Shown piece after piece: positions 1-8,431 of a stretch of 55,937 bases of DNA. How positions within the stretch are numbered: the stretch's first letter is position 1; every line of letters starts with the position of its first letter. The DNA is from an uncultured Bacilli bacterium. Lineage in GTDB: Bacteria > Bacillota_I > Bacilli_A > RF39 > UBA660. The stretch is from positions 1-55,937 of the forward strand of contig CAKPJX010000007.1 in the NCBI GenBank assembly GCA_934163035.1, given 5' to 3'. The notes under the pieces were generated by a model that saw only the letters and a program-made list of their open reading frames with translations, did no database searches and had not been told where the DNA came from. Both the position numbers and the translations under genes were made by a program.

Positions 1-16
1 CTCTTAAAATTTCCAT
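1..16 (-). CDS. start of a gene running off the left edge
   Basis: Only the first five codons (M-E-I-L-R) are inside the window. The start is supported by a strong AAAAGGAG ribosome binding site about seven bases upstream of the ATG. It lies directly downstream of the broken CsoR-family gene on the same strand, so it was probably the second gene of that sensor's operon. Function cannot be told. Confidence 0.45.
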
Positions 17-68
17 AATAATCTCCTTTTCTTAAAGACATTATATGATATTTAAAGTTACAACTAAG

Positions 69-274
69 TTACATTTTTAAAATTTTTTTATTTAAACTTT
101 TTAATGATTTATTGATAGCTAGAAGTTGAATTAAAATATCATTACAGTATTTATCTTCAGCAACCATTTTGGCAATGCTCTTACTTGAACTTCGATAGTT
201 TTTAATCTGGTTTCTAAGTATTTTTTTTCTGCTTCTGTACGATGCGTACTTTTATTACAATGTTTACACTCCAT
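69..274 (-). pseudogene. frameshifted CsoR/RcnR-family transcriptional repressor
   Basis: Reading leftward from the ATG at 274 (AAAGGA upstream) gives a CsoR-family (DUF156) start, MECKHCNKSTHRTEAEKKYL, then RLKTIEVQVR. After this the frame is lost near position 190, and the family's next segment, SIAKMVAEDKYCNDILIQLL and AINKSLKS, continues in another frame to a stop at 69. One missing base at the QVR/SIAK join explains it. The family tail that normally follows SLKS is also not recognisable, so the 3' end seems degraded as well. CsoR-type proteins are all-alpha tetramers that release DNA on binding copper or reacting with persulfides. A sequencing error is the alternative for the frameshift. 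Confidence 0.65.
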
Positions 275-302
275 ATATATTTTTCCTTTGCAAGTTTATT
301 AT

Positions 303-316
303 ATACCCCTAGGGAT
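303..316. promoter_or_regulatory. probable CsoR/CstR-type operator
   Basis: The sequence ATACCCCTAGGGAT is a near-palindrome centred on CTAG with C-tract and G-tract arms, the layout of CsoR-family operators. It lies about 30 bases upstream of the start of the broken CsoR-family gene, where an autoregulatory site is expected. Assignment rests on arm composition and position only. Confidence 0.5.
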
Positions 317-482
317 CTATGTCTATATTTTTTTAGTTAGGATTAGTCTACCCGCTCTCCACTTCCTAAAAAGTTTTATTTATAAATTTTTGATAAGTAC
401 TAATTAAAAATGCAAAAGTTTACGATATAGTATGTAATCCTAAAAAAAAGAAGTGCCCTGGCACATAAAAGTTGGCGATTTA

Positions 483-511
483 TTTAAAATCAAAAAAATA
501 AATGGTACAAT
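483..511 (+). promoter_or_regulatory. candidate promoter of the ABC exporter
   Basis: TACAAT at 506-511 is a good -10 box, with a weak TTTAAA at 483-488 spaced 17 bases upstream. It is about 50 bases from the exporter start. Between 317 and 480 I see no gene, only AT-rich sequence and a short palindrome at 453-464. Confidence 0.4.
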
Positions 512-558
512 ATAAATGTTGAAAATTAGAAGCTAACAGGAATAAAAAGGAGTTCGAC

Positions 559-2292
559 ATGAAAGAAACAATTGAAAATCTTAGAAAAGTATATAAATAT
601 GGGAAGCAATATAAATCTAGTTTAATTTGGCAAATAGTTGGATGTATTATGGGAATAATAATTCATATTATTTTTCCGTTAGTTTATGCTAGATTTGTAG
701 TAGAATTTACAACATCAGTTTGGGAACAAGCAATCTATATGGCATGTTTAATGTTATTTATTAATATAATAGATCGCTTGCATACCGTCTTAATAAGAAA
801 GAATACTCAAATTTTTAGAAGAGGAACAGTTAGAAATTTGCAAAAAGCACTAGGTCGCCAAGTTTTATCATTAGAACAATCTACAATTGATGCTAATTCT
901 AGCGGGACATTTATTCAAAGAATAATAAGTGATACTGATAAGTTGTCATCAATGTTTACCGTTGGGATGGGAGAACTTACAGGAGTCTTATCGAATATTG
1001 GTTCTTTTATCGCTGTATTTATAATTGATTATCATATGTTTATTTATTATTTTGTTTCAGCATTAGTTCTAACTCTACTTAGTGTTCTAAAAAGCAATGT
1101 ATTAGCCAAAAAAGATGTGGAATTTAGAAATCAAAGTGATAAAGTTGCCGGACTGACAGGAGAACTAGTTAGAGGGGCAAGAGACATAAAAATGTTATAT
1201 GCCAAAGATAGTTTTATGGAAGAGTTTGATAATAATATTGTATTACAAAATGAAAAAAATTTTGATATGAGAAATGTTGACATACTTTATGAATTTATTA
1301 TTGGGATAGCAAAAAGATTATTTGAATTTGGAATGTTAATGTATTTGATATATTTAATTCATAATAATGTGTTAAGTGTTGCTGTCGCACTAGCCTTATA
1401 TGGTTATAGAGTCAACATTATGGCTGATATGATGGGAAATGTATCCAGGTTATTAGAAGAAACAAAGAATTTTAATATATCATGTAATAGAGTTTTTGAT
1501 ATTATTGATGGGAAAAAGTTTGCAAAAGAAGCTTTTGGCAAAAAGCACATTAAAAATATCGAAGGAAGTTTTGAATTTAAAAATGTATGTTTCTCCTACG
1601 ATAATAAAAATCAAGTATTAAAAAATCTTAATTTAAAAGTAGAGGCAAATAAAACTTATGGAATTGTGGGAAAAAGTGGTGAGGGAAAAACTACGATGTT
1701 TAATCTATTATGTAAATTGTATAACTGTAAAAGTGGTACAATAACAATTGATGGTATAAACATTGATGAACTAGATGAAGAATCAATAAGAGGAAACATT
1801 ACAATAATAAGTCAAAATCCCTATATATTTAATTTAAGTATAAAAGATAATCTAAGATTAGTTAAGAAAAATATTACGGACAAGGAAATAGAAGATGCTT
1901 GCAATCTTGCGTGTTTAAACGAATTTATTGAAAGCCTACCTGATAAATACGATACGATTGTTGGTGAAGGTGGAGTTAGTCTTTCTGGTGGCCAAAGACA
2001 AAGATTAGCAATTGCTAGAGCATTAATTCAAAAAACAAAAATAATATTATTTGATGAAGCAACATCAGCACTGGATAATGAAACTCAAAATAATATTCAG
2101 CAGGCAATCAATAATCTAAAAGAAGATTATACAATAGTAATAATTGCCCATAGATTATCTACCATAATGAATTGTGATAAAATATTCTTTATGCAAAATG
2201 GTAATATTATTAATGAGGGAACTCATGATAATTTATTAAAAAAGTGTAAAGGTTATAAAGATTTATATGAATATGAAATTAAGCAGAATTGA
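559..2292 (+). CDS. ABC exporter, fused transmembrane and ATPase half-transporter
   Basis: This is a membrane-embedded half-transporter that should act as a dimer and use ATP to export a substrate. Residues 1 to about 310 hold several hydrophobic helices (for example about 20-46, and paired segments near 145-180 and 255-285). The nucleotide-binding domain follows. Walker A is GKSGEGKT at 371-378, a Q-loop glutamine lies in ISQNPYIF, the signature LSGGQ is at 475-479, Walker B is IILFDE at 495-500, and the H-loop histidine is at 531. All motifs are intact and the length (577) is normal. AAGGAG sits seven bases before the ATG. Substrate is unknown. It stands alone, convergent with the transglutaminase-like gene. 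Confidence 0.92.
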   Translation: MKETIENLRKVYKYGKQYKSSLIWQIVGCIMGIIIHIIFPLVYARFVVEFTTSVWEQAIYMACLMLFINIIDRLHTVLIRKNTQIFRRGTVRNLQKALGRQVLSLEQSTIDANSSGTFIQRIISDTDKLSSMFTVGMGELTGVLSNIGSFIAVFIIDYHMFIYYFVSALVLTLLSVLKSNVLAKKDVEFRNQSDKVAGLTGELVRGARDIKMLYAKDSFMEEFDNNIVLQNEKNFDMRNVDILYEFIIGIAKRLFEFGMLMYLIYLIHNNVLSVAVALALYGYRVNIMADMMGNVSRLLEETKNFNISCNRVFDIIDGKKFAKEAFGKKHIKNIEGSFEFKNVCFSYDNKNQVLKNLNLKVEANKTYGIVGKSGEGKTTMFNLLCKLYNCKSGTITIDGINIDELDEESIRGNITIISQNPYIFNLSIKDNLRLVKKNITDKEIEDACNLACLNEFIESLPDKYDTIVGEGGVSLSGGQRQRLAIARALIQKTKIILFDEATSALDNETQNNIQQAINNLKEDYTIVIIAHRLSTIMNCDKIFFMQNGNIINEGTHDNLLKKCKGYKDLYEYEIKQN

Positions 2293-2374
2293 AAAGACTG
2301 TTAGAAATCAAGCAATTAGTTTCTAAGAGTGTGTAAGGAATTTTGTTTTTCTAAACGTTATTGTATTTTTTGCT

Positions 2375-2405
2375 AAAAAAAGCTTTCCTATTTATTTGGG
2401 AAAGA
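2375..2405 (-). terminator. rho-independent terminator between convergent genes
   Basis: A six-base-pair stem CTTTCC/GGAAAG with a short AT-rich loop is followed on the minus strand by a run of seven T. It ends the transglutaminase-like transcript and may also serve the exporter from the other side. Confidence 0.6.
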
Positions 2406-2423
2406 CTTCTTATTTATAATGAT

Positions 2424-3446
2424 TTATTTATGAATCTTTAACTTTTTAATGCTTAATATCTTATCAGAAATATCATCGTATAATTGGCTATTATCAGTGT
2501 AAAATTGTTCAAATACATCCATATTATTTTCACATTTTTCCAATGTAGCTTTAACCATTTGTTCCTCTTCTTCTTCCAAAATATTCGAGTTAGATTCAGA
2601 TAAACGTTTTTTTATTTTTGGATAAAATAATGGACCATTTAGCGCTATGGAAGATAAAAAGTGCATTTGAATGTCATTATATTTACTATCATATAATGTA
2701 CCTTTCAAATCATCCATTCTATAAATTCTAGATTGAGTTGGGTCTAGAAAATATTTTTTTCCGTCTTTATAAGCAAATGTAATTGCATGATTACCAATTA
2801 TTCTTGCTAATATGTTTTTATCATCTATAAATTCGGCAGAAAATTCGACGCCTTGATTTTGAACTATAACTAATTCAGCAATTACATCCATAGCAAATTC
2901 ATAAGCTTTTTGGTCTATTAAATTATTTGTTTCGACCCACTCAATTAATTCGTCAACTGTATATTTTGGTTCCTTTAAAAAATTAACTCCAAAACAAATT
3001 GTTTTTAAATATACTCCTAATTGACTTGATTCGATTCCTTTGGCATTTAAAATATCAGTAAGCATACCAGAAATATGACGACAAACTGCTTGACCAGTAA
3101 CGACCTCTGCTCCAAGTAGACCTCTTACATCTCTTGACTGGCTATCAGACTTTTGAAATTCTTTATTTCTTGATAAATATCCATTATTTAATAAGTAATT
3201 AAACATAGTATAAATTTCTACTGGATTGTTTAAATCAAAAATTTTATTTAGCTTATTATAATTATTTAAAAAGCAATTATATAATTCCTTAATTTGAGCA
3301 ATATCTTTTGTATGTTCTCTGCCTTTAGTAAAAGTCATCATTAAAAAAGCAGCACCAGTTGTATAAGCTAAAGCATTCATTGAATTAGTTGCTACAGGAG
3401 TTGAAGAAATCAATTCATTTGTAACAGCAAGTCCTAAAGTAGACAA
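2424..3446 (-). CDS. transglutaminase-like cysteine protease-fold protein, possibly truncated at its start
   Basis: The central region has the transglutaminase-like triad context: Cys in GQAVCRHISG, His in IIGNHAITFAY and Asp in KKYFLDPTQSR. The enzyme type would be a papain-like hydrolase or transferase; substrate is unknown. A hydrophobic N-terminal stretch and a charged, Glu-rich C-terminus flank it. The longest frame can only start at a TTG with no ribosome binding site. The natural start appears to be the ATG at 3524, behind AAGGGG, but that frame meets a TAA at 3459-3461 after 21 codons. Either the gene is inactivated by a nonsense change or it restarts internally. It converges on the exporter, and a functional link is not shown. 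Confidence 0.7.
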   Translation of the reverse strand: MSTLGLAVTNELISSTPVATNSMNALAYTTGAAFLMMTFTKGREHTKDIAQIKELYNCFLNNYNKLNKIFDLNNPVEIYTMFNYLLNNGYLSRNKEFQKSDSQSRDVRGLLGAEVVTGQAVCRHISGMLTDILNAKGIESSQLGVYLKTICFGVNFLKEPKYTVDELIEWVETNNLIDQKAYEFAMDVIAELVIVQNQGVEFSAEFIDDKNILARIIGNHAITFAYKDGKKYFLDPTQSRIYRMDDLKGTLYDSKYNDIQMHFLSSIALNGPLFYPKIKKRLSESNSNILEEEEEQMVKATLEKCENNMDVFEQFYTDNSQLYDDISDKILSIKKLKIHK

Positions 3447-3612
3447 ACATGAAGCTATTTACAATTTTCTGTAAGTATTATAATCAATGTTACAACACAT
3501 CTTAAAAAAAATATTTTTATCCATAGTAATCCCCTTTTGTTAGATGATTATTATACATATTTTTTGGAAAAAGTCAAATTTATTATTTTTAAAACCTTCT
3601 TAAACATAAAAA

Positions 3613-3640
3613 TTAAAAAAGTCCCTATTTCTAAGGACTT
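3613..3640 (-). terminator. terminator of a tRNA-type transcript
   Basis: On the minus strand AAGTCC pairs with GGACTT across a short loop and is followed by six T. It sits just downstream of the tRNA 3' end remnant, the position of a tRNA gene's own terminator. Confidence 0.6.
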
Positions 3641-3652
3641 GCAAGGCTTATT

Positions 3653-3668
3653 TGGTGCCTGTGGTGGG
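3653..3668 (-). other. tRNA 3' end remnant, probable left attachment site (attL)
   Basis: The minus strand reads CCCACCACAGGCACCA, which looks like a tRNA T-stem half, acceptor half, discriminator base and encoded CCA. The rest of a tRNA is absent to the right, where phage sequence begins. This is what remains when a phage inserts into the 3' end of a tRNA gene and rebuilds the intact tRNA at its other end. The tRNA identity, the exact core and the right copy cannot be seen here. Confidence 0.5.
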
Positions 3669-3774
3669 CTTAATAAGATGTATTTATAGTATTATAAGTG
3701 CATATTTTGGTATAAATTACTGTAAAAAGTGCCATATGATATATATGTCGCAGTAAATCTGCAGTAATTTTTTT

Positions 3775-4113
3775 ATGCGTTATAAAAGCAAAAAATTAAC
3801 AAAATTAGAAAGAAATCGTACTAGTGTTTTTACAAATAATTTGAACGAATGTTATTTATGTGGTTCAACTTATCAAATAACAAAGCATGAAATATTTGAA
3901 GGAAGGAATAGAAGAAACTCTATGTTATATGGTTTTGTATTACCACTTTGTCTAAACTGTCATATGAATATAACAAATGATAATAAATTTTTATTAGATT
4001 GGAAATGTAAAGCACAAAATTATTTTGAAACTAATATTGGATCTAAAGATGATTTTATAAAAACATTTGGCAAAGACTACATATATACTTCCACGAAAAA
4101 AAGAGATAGCTAA
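3775..4113 (+). CDS. HNH-like zinc-binding phage protein (module 1)
   Basis: The 112-residue protein has a compact HNH-nuclease-like metal site: CYLC (Cys26, Cys29), a KHEIFEG segment with His38, and CLNCH (Cys59, Cys62, His63), ending in a basic tail. It resembles small phage HNH/Ref-like proteins tied to recombination or DNA ends; activity is inferred. It is one of the few rightward genes and sits between the attachment site and the endolysin. Its relative at 25968-26441 holds the same place in module 2 and shares KNEIFEG/KHEIFEG, the CxNCH ending and a FGQDYI/FGKDYI motif. No clear ribosome binding site precedes the ATG. Confidence 0.6.
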   Translation: MRYKSKKLTKLERNRTSVFTNNLNECYLCGSTYQITKHEIFEGRNRRNSMLYGFVLPLCLNCHMNITNDNKFLLDWKCKAQNYFETNIGSKDDFIKTFGKDYIYTSTKKRDS

Positions 4114-4146
4114 TACTTTGTTAAAGTATCAAACTATCTCTTTTAA
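4098..4146. terminator. bidirectional terminator between HNH-like gene and endolysin
   Basis: Arms GAGATAG plus ATACTTT pair with AAAGTAT plus CTATCTC across a small internal bulge, with A-runs on one side and T-runs on the other, so it can stop both converging transcripts. Its sequence closely matches the terminator at 26426-26471. Confidence 0.75.
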
Positions 4147-4148
4147 TT

Positions 4149-5030
4149 TTATTTATTTCTCACAAACACTAATTGCTTAGTGCCATCTTTTTCACATAAA
4201 ACTAGCCAACCGTCATAATTACGACCCCAAATCAAGCCGTTATTATCCATTAATATTTCTAAAATAGTTAAAGTACAACCAACCTTGATATGTGCTTTAG
4301 AATTTAAATTCTTAGAAGTTAGACCAGGTCTTAAACCCTTTGAAATTTCTTTAACTTTTTTTACATTTTCAGACAGGTTAGGCTCTCTTCTAATAGCCTT
4401 TACTTTTTTAGCTTTGTAATAAGCATTGCAACTACCAAACTTGTAGCCGAACTTTTCAGTTACTTTATTAGTAGCGGTATTAGAAGTATTATCGCTATCT
4501 TTATAATCTGGACGGCCATAACCTACAATACTACTATTTTTTAGGCTGTAGCTCTTTTTACATACTTCTCCGCCGTTGGCTACAACCCATGCTGATTTAG
4601 TCGTGTTGCCTTCAATCGTATAAACCTTAGAACTATCAACATCATAAACCAAACCAGTATGGCCTTGTTTGAAGAAAATCTGGTCGCCCTTTTTAGGATT
4701 ACTAGTTACAAATCTATTATTATTCTTATAATACTTAATAGATTCACTACACCCAGCCCCACAAGAATTTTTAGGGTAACAAAGCAAAGTTCTTGCTCTA
4801 TCAACTCCTAAGGATTTCACTAAGCACCAATCAACAAAGACAGCACACCACGCATAGCCCTGCTTTTTTCCATTATAAAATCCAGAAATCTTATCTAAAT
4901 CACGGGCATATTTTGTGTAGTTCTTGCTACCAGCATTTAATGTTTTATCATCTAAATTGACATTACCCTTTTTTTCGATATAGCCAACCTCATTTATGGC
5001 CATACTAATTACTTTATCAACTTCACTCAT
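4149..5030 (-). CDS. CHAP-domain endolysin (module 1)
   Basis: This is a cell-wall hydrolase that degrades peptidoglycan at the end of the lytic cycle. The CHAP-type catalytic region spans about residues 5-175, with the nucleophile Cys62 in AWCAVFVDWCL, His124 in KQGHTGLVYD and the acidic or polar partner in YTIEGNTTKS. A C-terminal region from about 195 (KFGYKFGSCNAYYKAKKV, then an SH3-like fold ending WGRNYDGWLVL) likely binds the wall. I chose the ATG at 5030, behind AGGTGAT and overlapping the holin by eight bases, because upstream residues are not conserved with the paralogue at 26478-27350, which starts at the same MSEVDKVISM. Confidence 0.9.
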   Translation of the reverse strand: MSEVDKVISMAINEVGYIEKKGNVNLDDKTLNAGSKNYTKYARDLDKISGFYNGKKQGYAWCAVFVDWCLVKSLGVDRARTLLCYPKNSCGAGCSESIKYYKNNNRFVTSNPKKGDQIFFKQGHTGLVYDVDSSKVYTIEGNTTKSAWVVANGGEVCKKSYSLKNSSIVGYGRPDYKDSDNTSNTATNKVTEKFGYKFGSCNAYYKAKKVKAIRREPNLSENVKKVKEISKGLRPGLTSKNLNSKAHIKVGCTLTILEILMDNNGLIWGRNYDGWLVLCEKDGTKQLVFVRNK

Positions 5031-5223
5031 TAATATCACCTGTATTCTCTTTCTTTTTAGCAAAAAAATATGTAAATACCGAAGTACATACATTTGTAAA
5101 TAATAAAAAGACAGTTTCAAACATATTTTCGCTTTTAAAAACTGCAACAAATAATAATACAATTAAAGCAAGTGCGAACAATAAAGTAATACAACTCTTT
5201 AAATCATCAATAACCTTTTTCAT
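5023..5223 (-). CDS. putative holin, two membrane segments
   Basis: A 66-residue protein with two hydrophobic helices (about 10-30 and 36-55), a short turn and a charged KKK-rich C-terminus, which is a typical small holin layout. It is directly upstream of and overlaps the endolysin. It would form the membrane lesion that lets the endolysin reach the wall. The call is by topology and context, not by a recognised motif. Confidence 0.7.
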   Translation of the reverse strand: MKKVIDDLKSCITLLFALALIVLLFVAVFKSENMFETVFLLFTNVCTSVFTYFFAKKKENTGDINE

Positions 5224-5225
5224 AA

Positions 5226-5504
5226 TTATTTCTCCTCTAATTTTATACAGCGATTTTCAAATTTTTTATACGCATCAATATAAATTTCATTTTTGCCATT
5301 ACTGCCATTATATGTCACTTCATAATACATTCCGTCTGGTAAAGTTGTAGAAAACAATCCTTTGTTATTACCTAAAACTTTGCTTAATGTGACACAAAAC
5401 ACATTATTTTCTGTAATTTTAACATTATCTGTAACATCTAAATGCTCATTTACATAGTCTCTAACTAATTCTTTGCTTAATTTTATAAATTTATCATTAT
5501 CCAT
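5226..5504 (-). CDS. hypothetical phage protein in the lysis cassette
   Basis: A 92-residue soluble-looking protein with mixed charge and no membrane segment (starts MDNDKFIKLSKELVRDYVNE). Three bases separate its end from the holin start, so it is co-transcribed with lysis genes. I do not recognise the family. A role in lysis timing or as a leftover tail accessory is possible but unsupported. Confidence 0.6.
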   Translation of the reverse strand: MDNDKFIKLSKELVRDYVNEHLDVTDNVKITENNVFCVTLSKVLGNNKGLFSTTLPDGMYYEVTYNGSNGKNEIYIDAYKKFENRCIKLEEK

Positions 5505-5519
5505 ATTGTTTATTTCTCT

Positions 5520-5843
5520 CTACTTTTCTACTAGATAATTTTCTAGTTCTTTTTTAGCCTTTTTCAATTCTTCTTTACCATTCTCATTAAGTTCGTTTGA
5601 TAACAAAGCAAGGATACTATTGCATAGTATCCTCGTAAAGTCATCGTGGCTTTTTGTAGCATTTTCTAACTTATTAATCCTGCTTTCGTGGTCGGCTAAC
5701 ATAGTTTCATGTTTAGTAACTTTGCTATCCTTAATCCACTTACTAAATAAATTAACAACACCGCCGCCAGCACTTAAAAAACCTAAAACCGCTAAAAGAA
5801 CAATAAAAAAGTCTTTTATTTGTGTAAATTCCATATTATCCAC
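5520..5843 (-). CDS. membrane-anchored coiled-coil protein of the lysis cassette
   Basis: One hydrophobic segment (about residues 10-30, with a GGG turn) is followed by a helical, charged region (HETMLADHESRINKLENATK). This resembles XhlA/holin-accessory proteins that sit before holins in Bacillota phages, but with the membrane segment at the N-terminus. It overlaps the preceding gene by eight bases. Function in lysis is inferred from position. Confidence 0.6.
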   Translation of the reverse strand: MDNMEFTQIKDFFIVLLAVLGFLSAGGGVVNLFSKWIKDSKVTKHETMLADHESRINKLENATKSHDDFTRILCNSILALLSNELNENGKEELKKAKKELENYLVEK

Positions 5844-6027
5844 CTAATATTTCTTTCTCTACTTCATCAAAAGTTACTTCTTGTGCTTCTTCGGAAGTTA
5901 TAGTATTTTTAGTTTCGGTTAAAACAAGATCGTATCTATTGCCTCGCGGAACTTTAATTGGATTAATTTCTTGATATAAATTATCATTTATTTTAAAGTA
6001 ATATTTATCTTTAATTTTGTAAATCAT
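5836..6027 (-). CDS. small phage protein after the tail fibre
   Basis: A 63-residue acidic-tailed protein starting MIYKIKDKYYFKINDN. I chose the ATG at 6027 because GTGAGG lies six bases before it; a longer frame back to 6039 lacks a site. It overlaps the end of the fibre gene by 17 bases and the next gene by eight, so it is translated as part of the tail-to-lysis operon. Family not recognised; by position it is similar to small XkdW/XkdX-type proteins. Confidence 0.55.
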   Translation of the reverse strand: MIYKIKDKYYFKINDNLYQEINPIKVPRGNRYDLVLTETKNTITSEEAQEVTFDEVEKEILGG

Positions 6028-8431
6028 TTGAAGCCTCACTTTCTTCTACTGTGTTGACATTTGCACTTTCTAAAGCCTCTAGTCGTTTAGAAATATCAGA
6101 TATACTATTATTCAAATCAGTTATTTCTTGTTTTAAAGTTTTATCATTTATTTGCAAGTTTTGAATTGTCTTTTCAAAAGTTCGATAATATTTTGCATTA
6201 ATTGTTGGAAGCAAGTCGCTATCAGTGAAAACATTAGTTATTTCTTTATAACTCAAAGGCATATCTATTGGTCCTAAATCTATTGTGTATGGTGTTTGCA
6301 AAGCGAAGAATATTATCAATGGATTGTTAGTCAACCAATCAGAAAATTGAGCTATGGTAAAGCCTTTAATTTCAGAATAATATAGCACAATTTGTGAATA
6401 TGGTGTTGTAGTTGTTCCATATGAAATAGAATTAATTTCTGCGTATGAAGTTGCCCTAGAACCTTTTATAAATTTATTGCAATATAATGGATAAGTTACA
6501 CCTGGTTCAGTATTTGACTTAGGAATTTTATCGATTTTTATGTCAAAAGTAAAACGGTAGTTATTTTGGTTGGTAGCTATTCTGCTTGTTTTCCCAAAAT
6601 ATTTACTGGTATCTCCCATTCCCACCATCTTATCCAACATCCAGTGATATTTCCCTTCTTCTGGAAAATACTGAGTTCTCAATGTGTCTTTATATGTGTC
6701 ATCTAACTTTCCAATAAACTCACCTTCTGGTAGTTTGGCTTCTATTAGACTTTCGACATAAGGTTCGTATTCACTTTTATTACCTATTTCTACTTGAATT
6801 TTCAAAGTAACATCTATCGTCATGCTGTTAAGTATATAAATTGAAAATACAGTATCATCAGCTATTTTAACAGGCAATGTATAAGTCCTAGATGTGACAT
6901 TTTGGTCAATAGCACAGTAGACAGTATTTGTGGCTGGAGATTTAAAAGAAATATTTTGTATATTGCTATTTGTCAAATCTGCACAGGTTAATGTAATAGT
7001 TTTTCCTGCTAATCTATTTAGAATTTTTGTTGGAAATAAAAAGTTTACTATATTTGTAGATGTTCCTTGAACATGAATTCCGTCCTCATCTTGACTTACT
7101 GTTATACCCCCTCGAGTTGTGGTTGGAATATTTACACTGAATAAATTCTTCCCACAACTAGTAACTTTCAAACTATCCGTGATAGTCTTAATTTCTTGTG
7201 GAAACTCTGGACTAGGTGAAGGCTGACCACCTGTGTATGGTTCGTAACTATCGTTATTTTCAAAGTAAAGTAATGGCTTTAAAATTGTCAACTCAGTATC
7301 TGAATTTTCAGAAGTATTATTTGAATATATCTCTAGCGTTATACTTGTAATATCAGAAAAATCATTGGGAATTGTATAGTTAACTTTTTTACCGCTAGTT
7401 TCAACCAATCCTTGATACAAACGAGTTCTGTCGTTTTTTAAAATGTTTAGTTGTATCCTTCCCCCCAAAGTTTTACTAAAATTTATGCTTTCAAAAGTAA
7501 AATTAAGAACTTTCCCCACATTATTTTGAAGCAATTCTGTTATATTTTTTGAAGCTCTAGAATATGATTTATTACTAGTAATTTTCAATGTATCATTTTC
7601 AAATTTAACATCACAAGATATAGATCCAATTGATGTAAAGTCAATAAGTTGATTACCTTTGGTAGTTTTTTGTTGCAATACACCCTCAATTTCTAGTTCT
7701 TTAAGTTTAGCCATACAGCTATCTTCAACATGAATAAAACTATCACTAGCACTTCCGGTATCTAATACTTCATTTTTTACTCGCTCTAATTCATTATCAG
7801 TTGAAATAGCCATATTTCTTAATTCTTCACTATGTTTGTCGTATTCGAGAATTTTACTATTAGCATTAGTGTTATATTCTTCTATTTTAGAATCAGCATT
7901 TGTATTATATGCTTTTAATTTATTTGCATCATTAGTGTTATAAGCACTTAGTTTATTGTCAGCATTATCGTTATATGCCTTTAACTTTTTAGTATCATTT
8001 GCATTATACTCATCTAATTTCTTTTTTGCATTGGCATCAAAAGTTTCGGTTGTACTTTTAGAATTAGTATCATAGTCATTTAATTTATTTGTCGCATTGG
8101 TATTAAATTCTTTTGTTTTGGTTTTAACATTTTGATTAAAAGCACTATTAGCATTATCGGTTATCTGTTTAGCTATAGCTTGTAAATCTTCTTCAGTAAC
8201 TTTATAAGTATCACCTTTCTTAGCTACCAACTGCCAATTTTCATTAATTAATAACTCATCTGGGCTAATTTCTTCTGCTGGCACATTTGTATTATCATCT
8301 ATCTTTGACATAAAAGAACTACCATTATAGGATACTATATCAAGTATTTCATAACTTTTAGATGGAATATACTCTCCTCTATTTGTAATCATTACTTTTC
8401 CAAGTTCTTGCACTTCTACTGTGTTATCCAT
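6011..8431 (-). CDS. large tail fibre protein with repeat shaft
   Basis: This 806-residue structural protein should form a distal tail or baseplate fibre. Residues about 95-190 are an 11-residue repeat of the type N-ANxKLxxY-NT (for example KLSAYNTND, KLKAYNTNA, KIEEYNTNA), which suggests a trimeric helical shaft. The middle and C-terminal parts (about 230-740) are beta-rich modules with YEPYTGGQPSPSPEFPQEI and a second YEPYVESLIEAKLPEGEF, seen in phage receptor or glycan-binding fibres. A C-terminal coiled coil (about 755-795) ends it. Similar YEPYT-type modules occur in the 1262-residue tail protein of module 2. It overlaps the upstream BppU-like gene by 16 bases. Confidence 0.8.
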   Translation of the reverse strand: MDNTVEVQELGKVMITNRGEYIPSKSYEILDIVSYNGSSFMSKIDDNTNVPAEEISPDELLINENWQLVAKKGDTYKVTEEDLQAIAKQITDNANSAFNQNVKTKTKEFNTNATNKLNDYDTNSKSTTETFDANAKKKLDEYNANDTKKLKAYNDNADNKLSAYNTNDANKLKAYNTNADSKIEEYNTNANSKILEYDKHSEELRNMAISTDNELERVKNEVLDTGSASDSFIHVEDSCMAKLKELEIEGVLQQKTTKGNQLIDFTSIGSISCDVKFENDTLKITSNKSYSRASKNITELLQNNVGKVLNFTFESINFSKTLGGRIQLNILKNDRTRLYQGLVETSGKKVNYTIPNDFSDITSITLEIYSNNTSENSDTELTILKPLLYFENNDSYEPYTGGQPSPSPEFPQEIKTITDSLKVTSCGKNLFSVNIPTTTRGGITVSQDEDGIHVQGTSTNIVNFLFPTKILNRLAGKTITLTCADLTNSNIQNISFKSPATNTVYCAIDQNVTSRTYTLPVKIADDTVFSIYILNSMTIDVTLKIQVEIGNKSEYEPYVESLIEAKLPEGEFIGKLDDTYKDTLRTQYFPEEGKYHWMLDKMVGMGDTSKYFGKTSRIATNQNNYRFTFDIKIDKIPKSNTEPGVTYPLYCNKFIKGSRATSYAEINSISYGTTTTPYSQIVLYYSEIKGFTIAQFSDWLTNNPLIIFFALQTPYTIDLGPIDMPLSYKEITNVFTDSDLLPTINAKYYRTFEKTIQNLQINDKTLKQEITDLNNSISDISKRLEALESANVNTVEESEASNDLQN

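Noticed and set aside
453..464. Palindrome GTGCCCTGGCAC near the exporter promoter
   Set aside because: It is short and isolated, has no T-run and no known regulator match, so I do not call it an operator or terminator.
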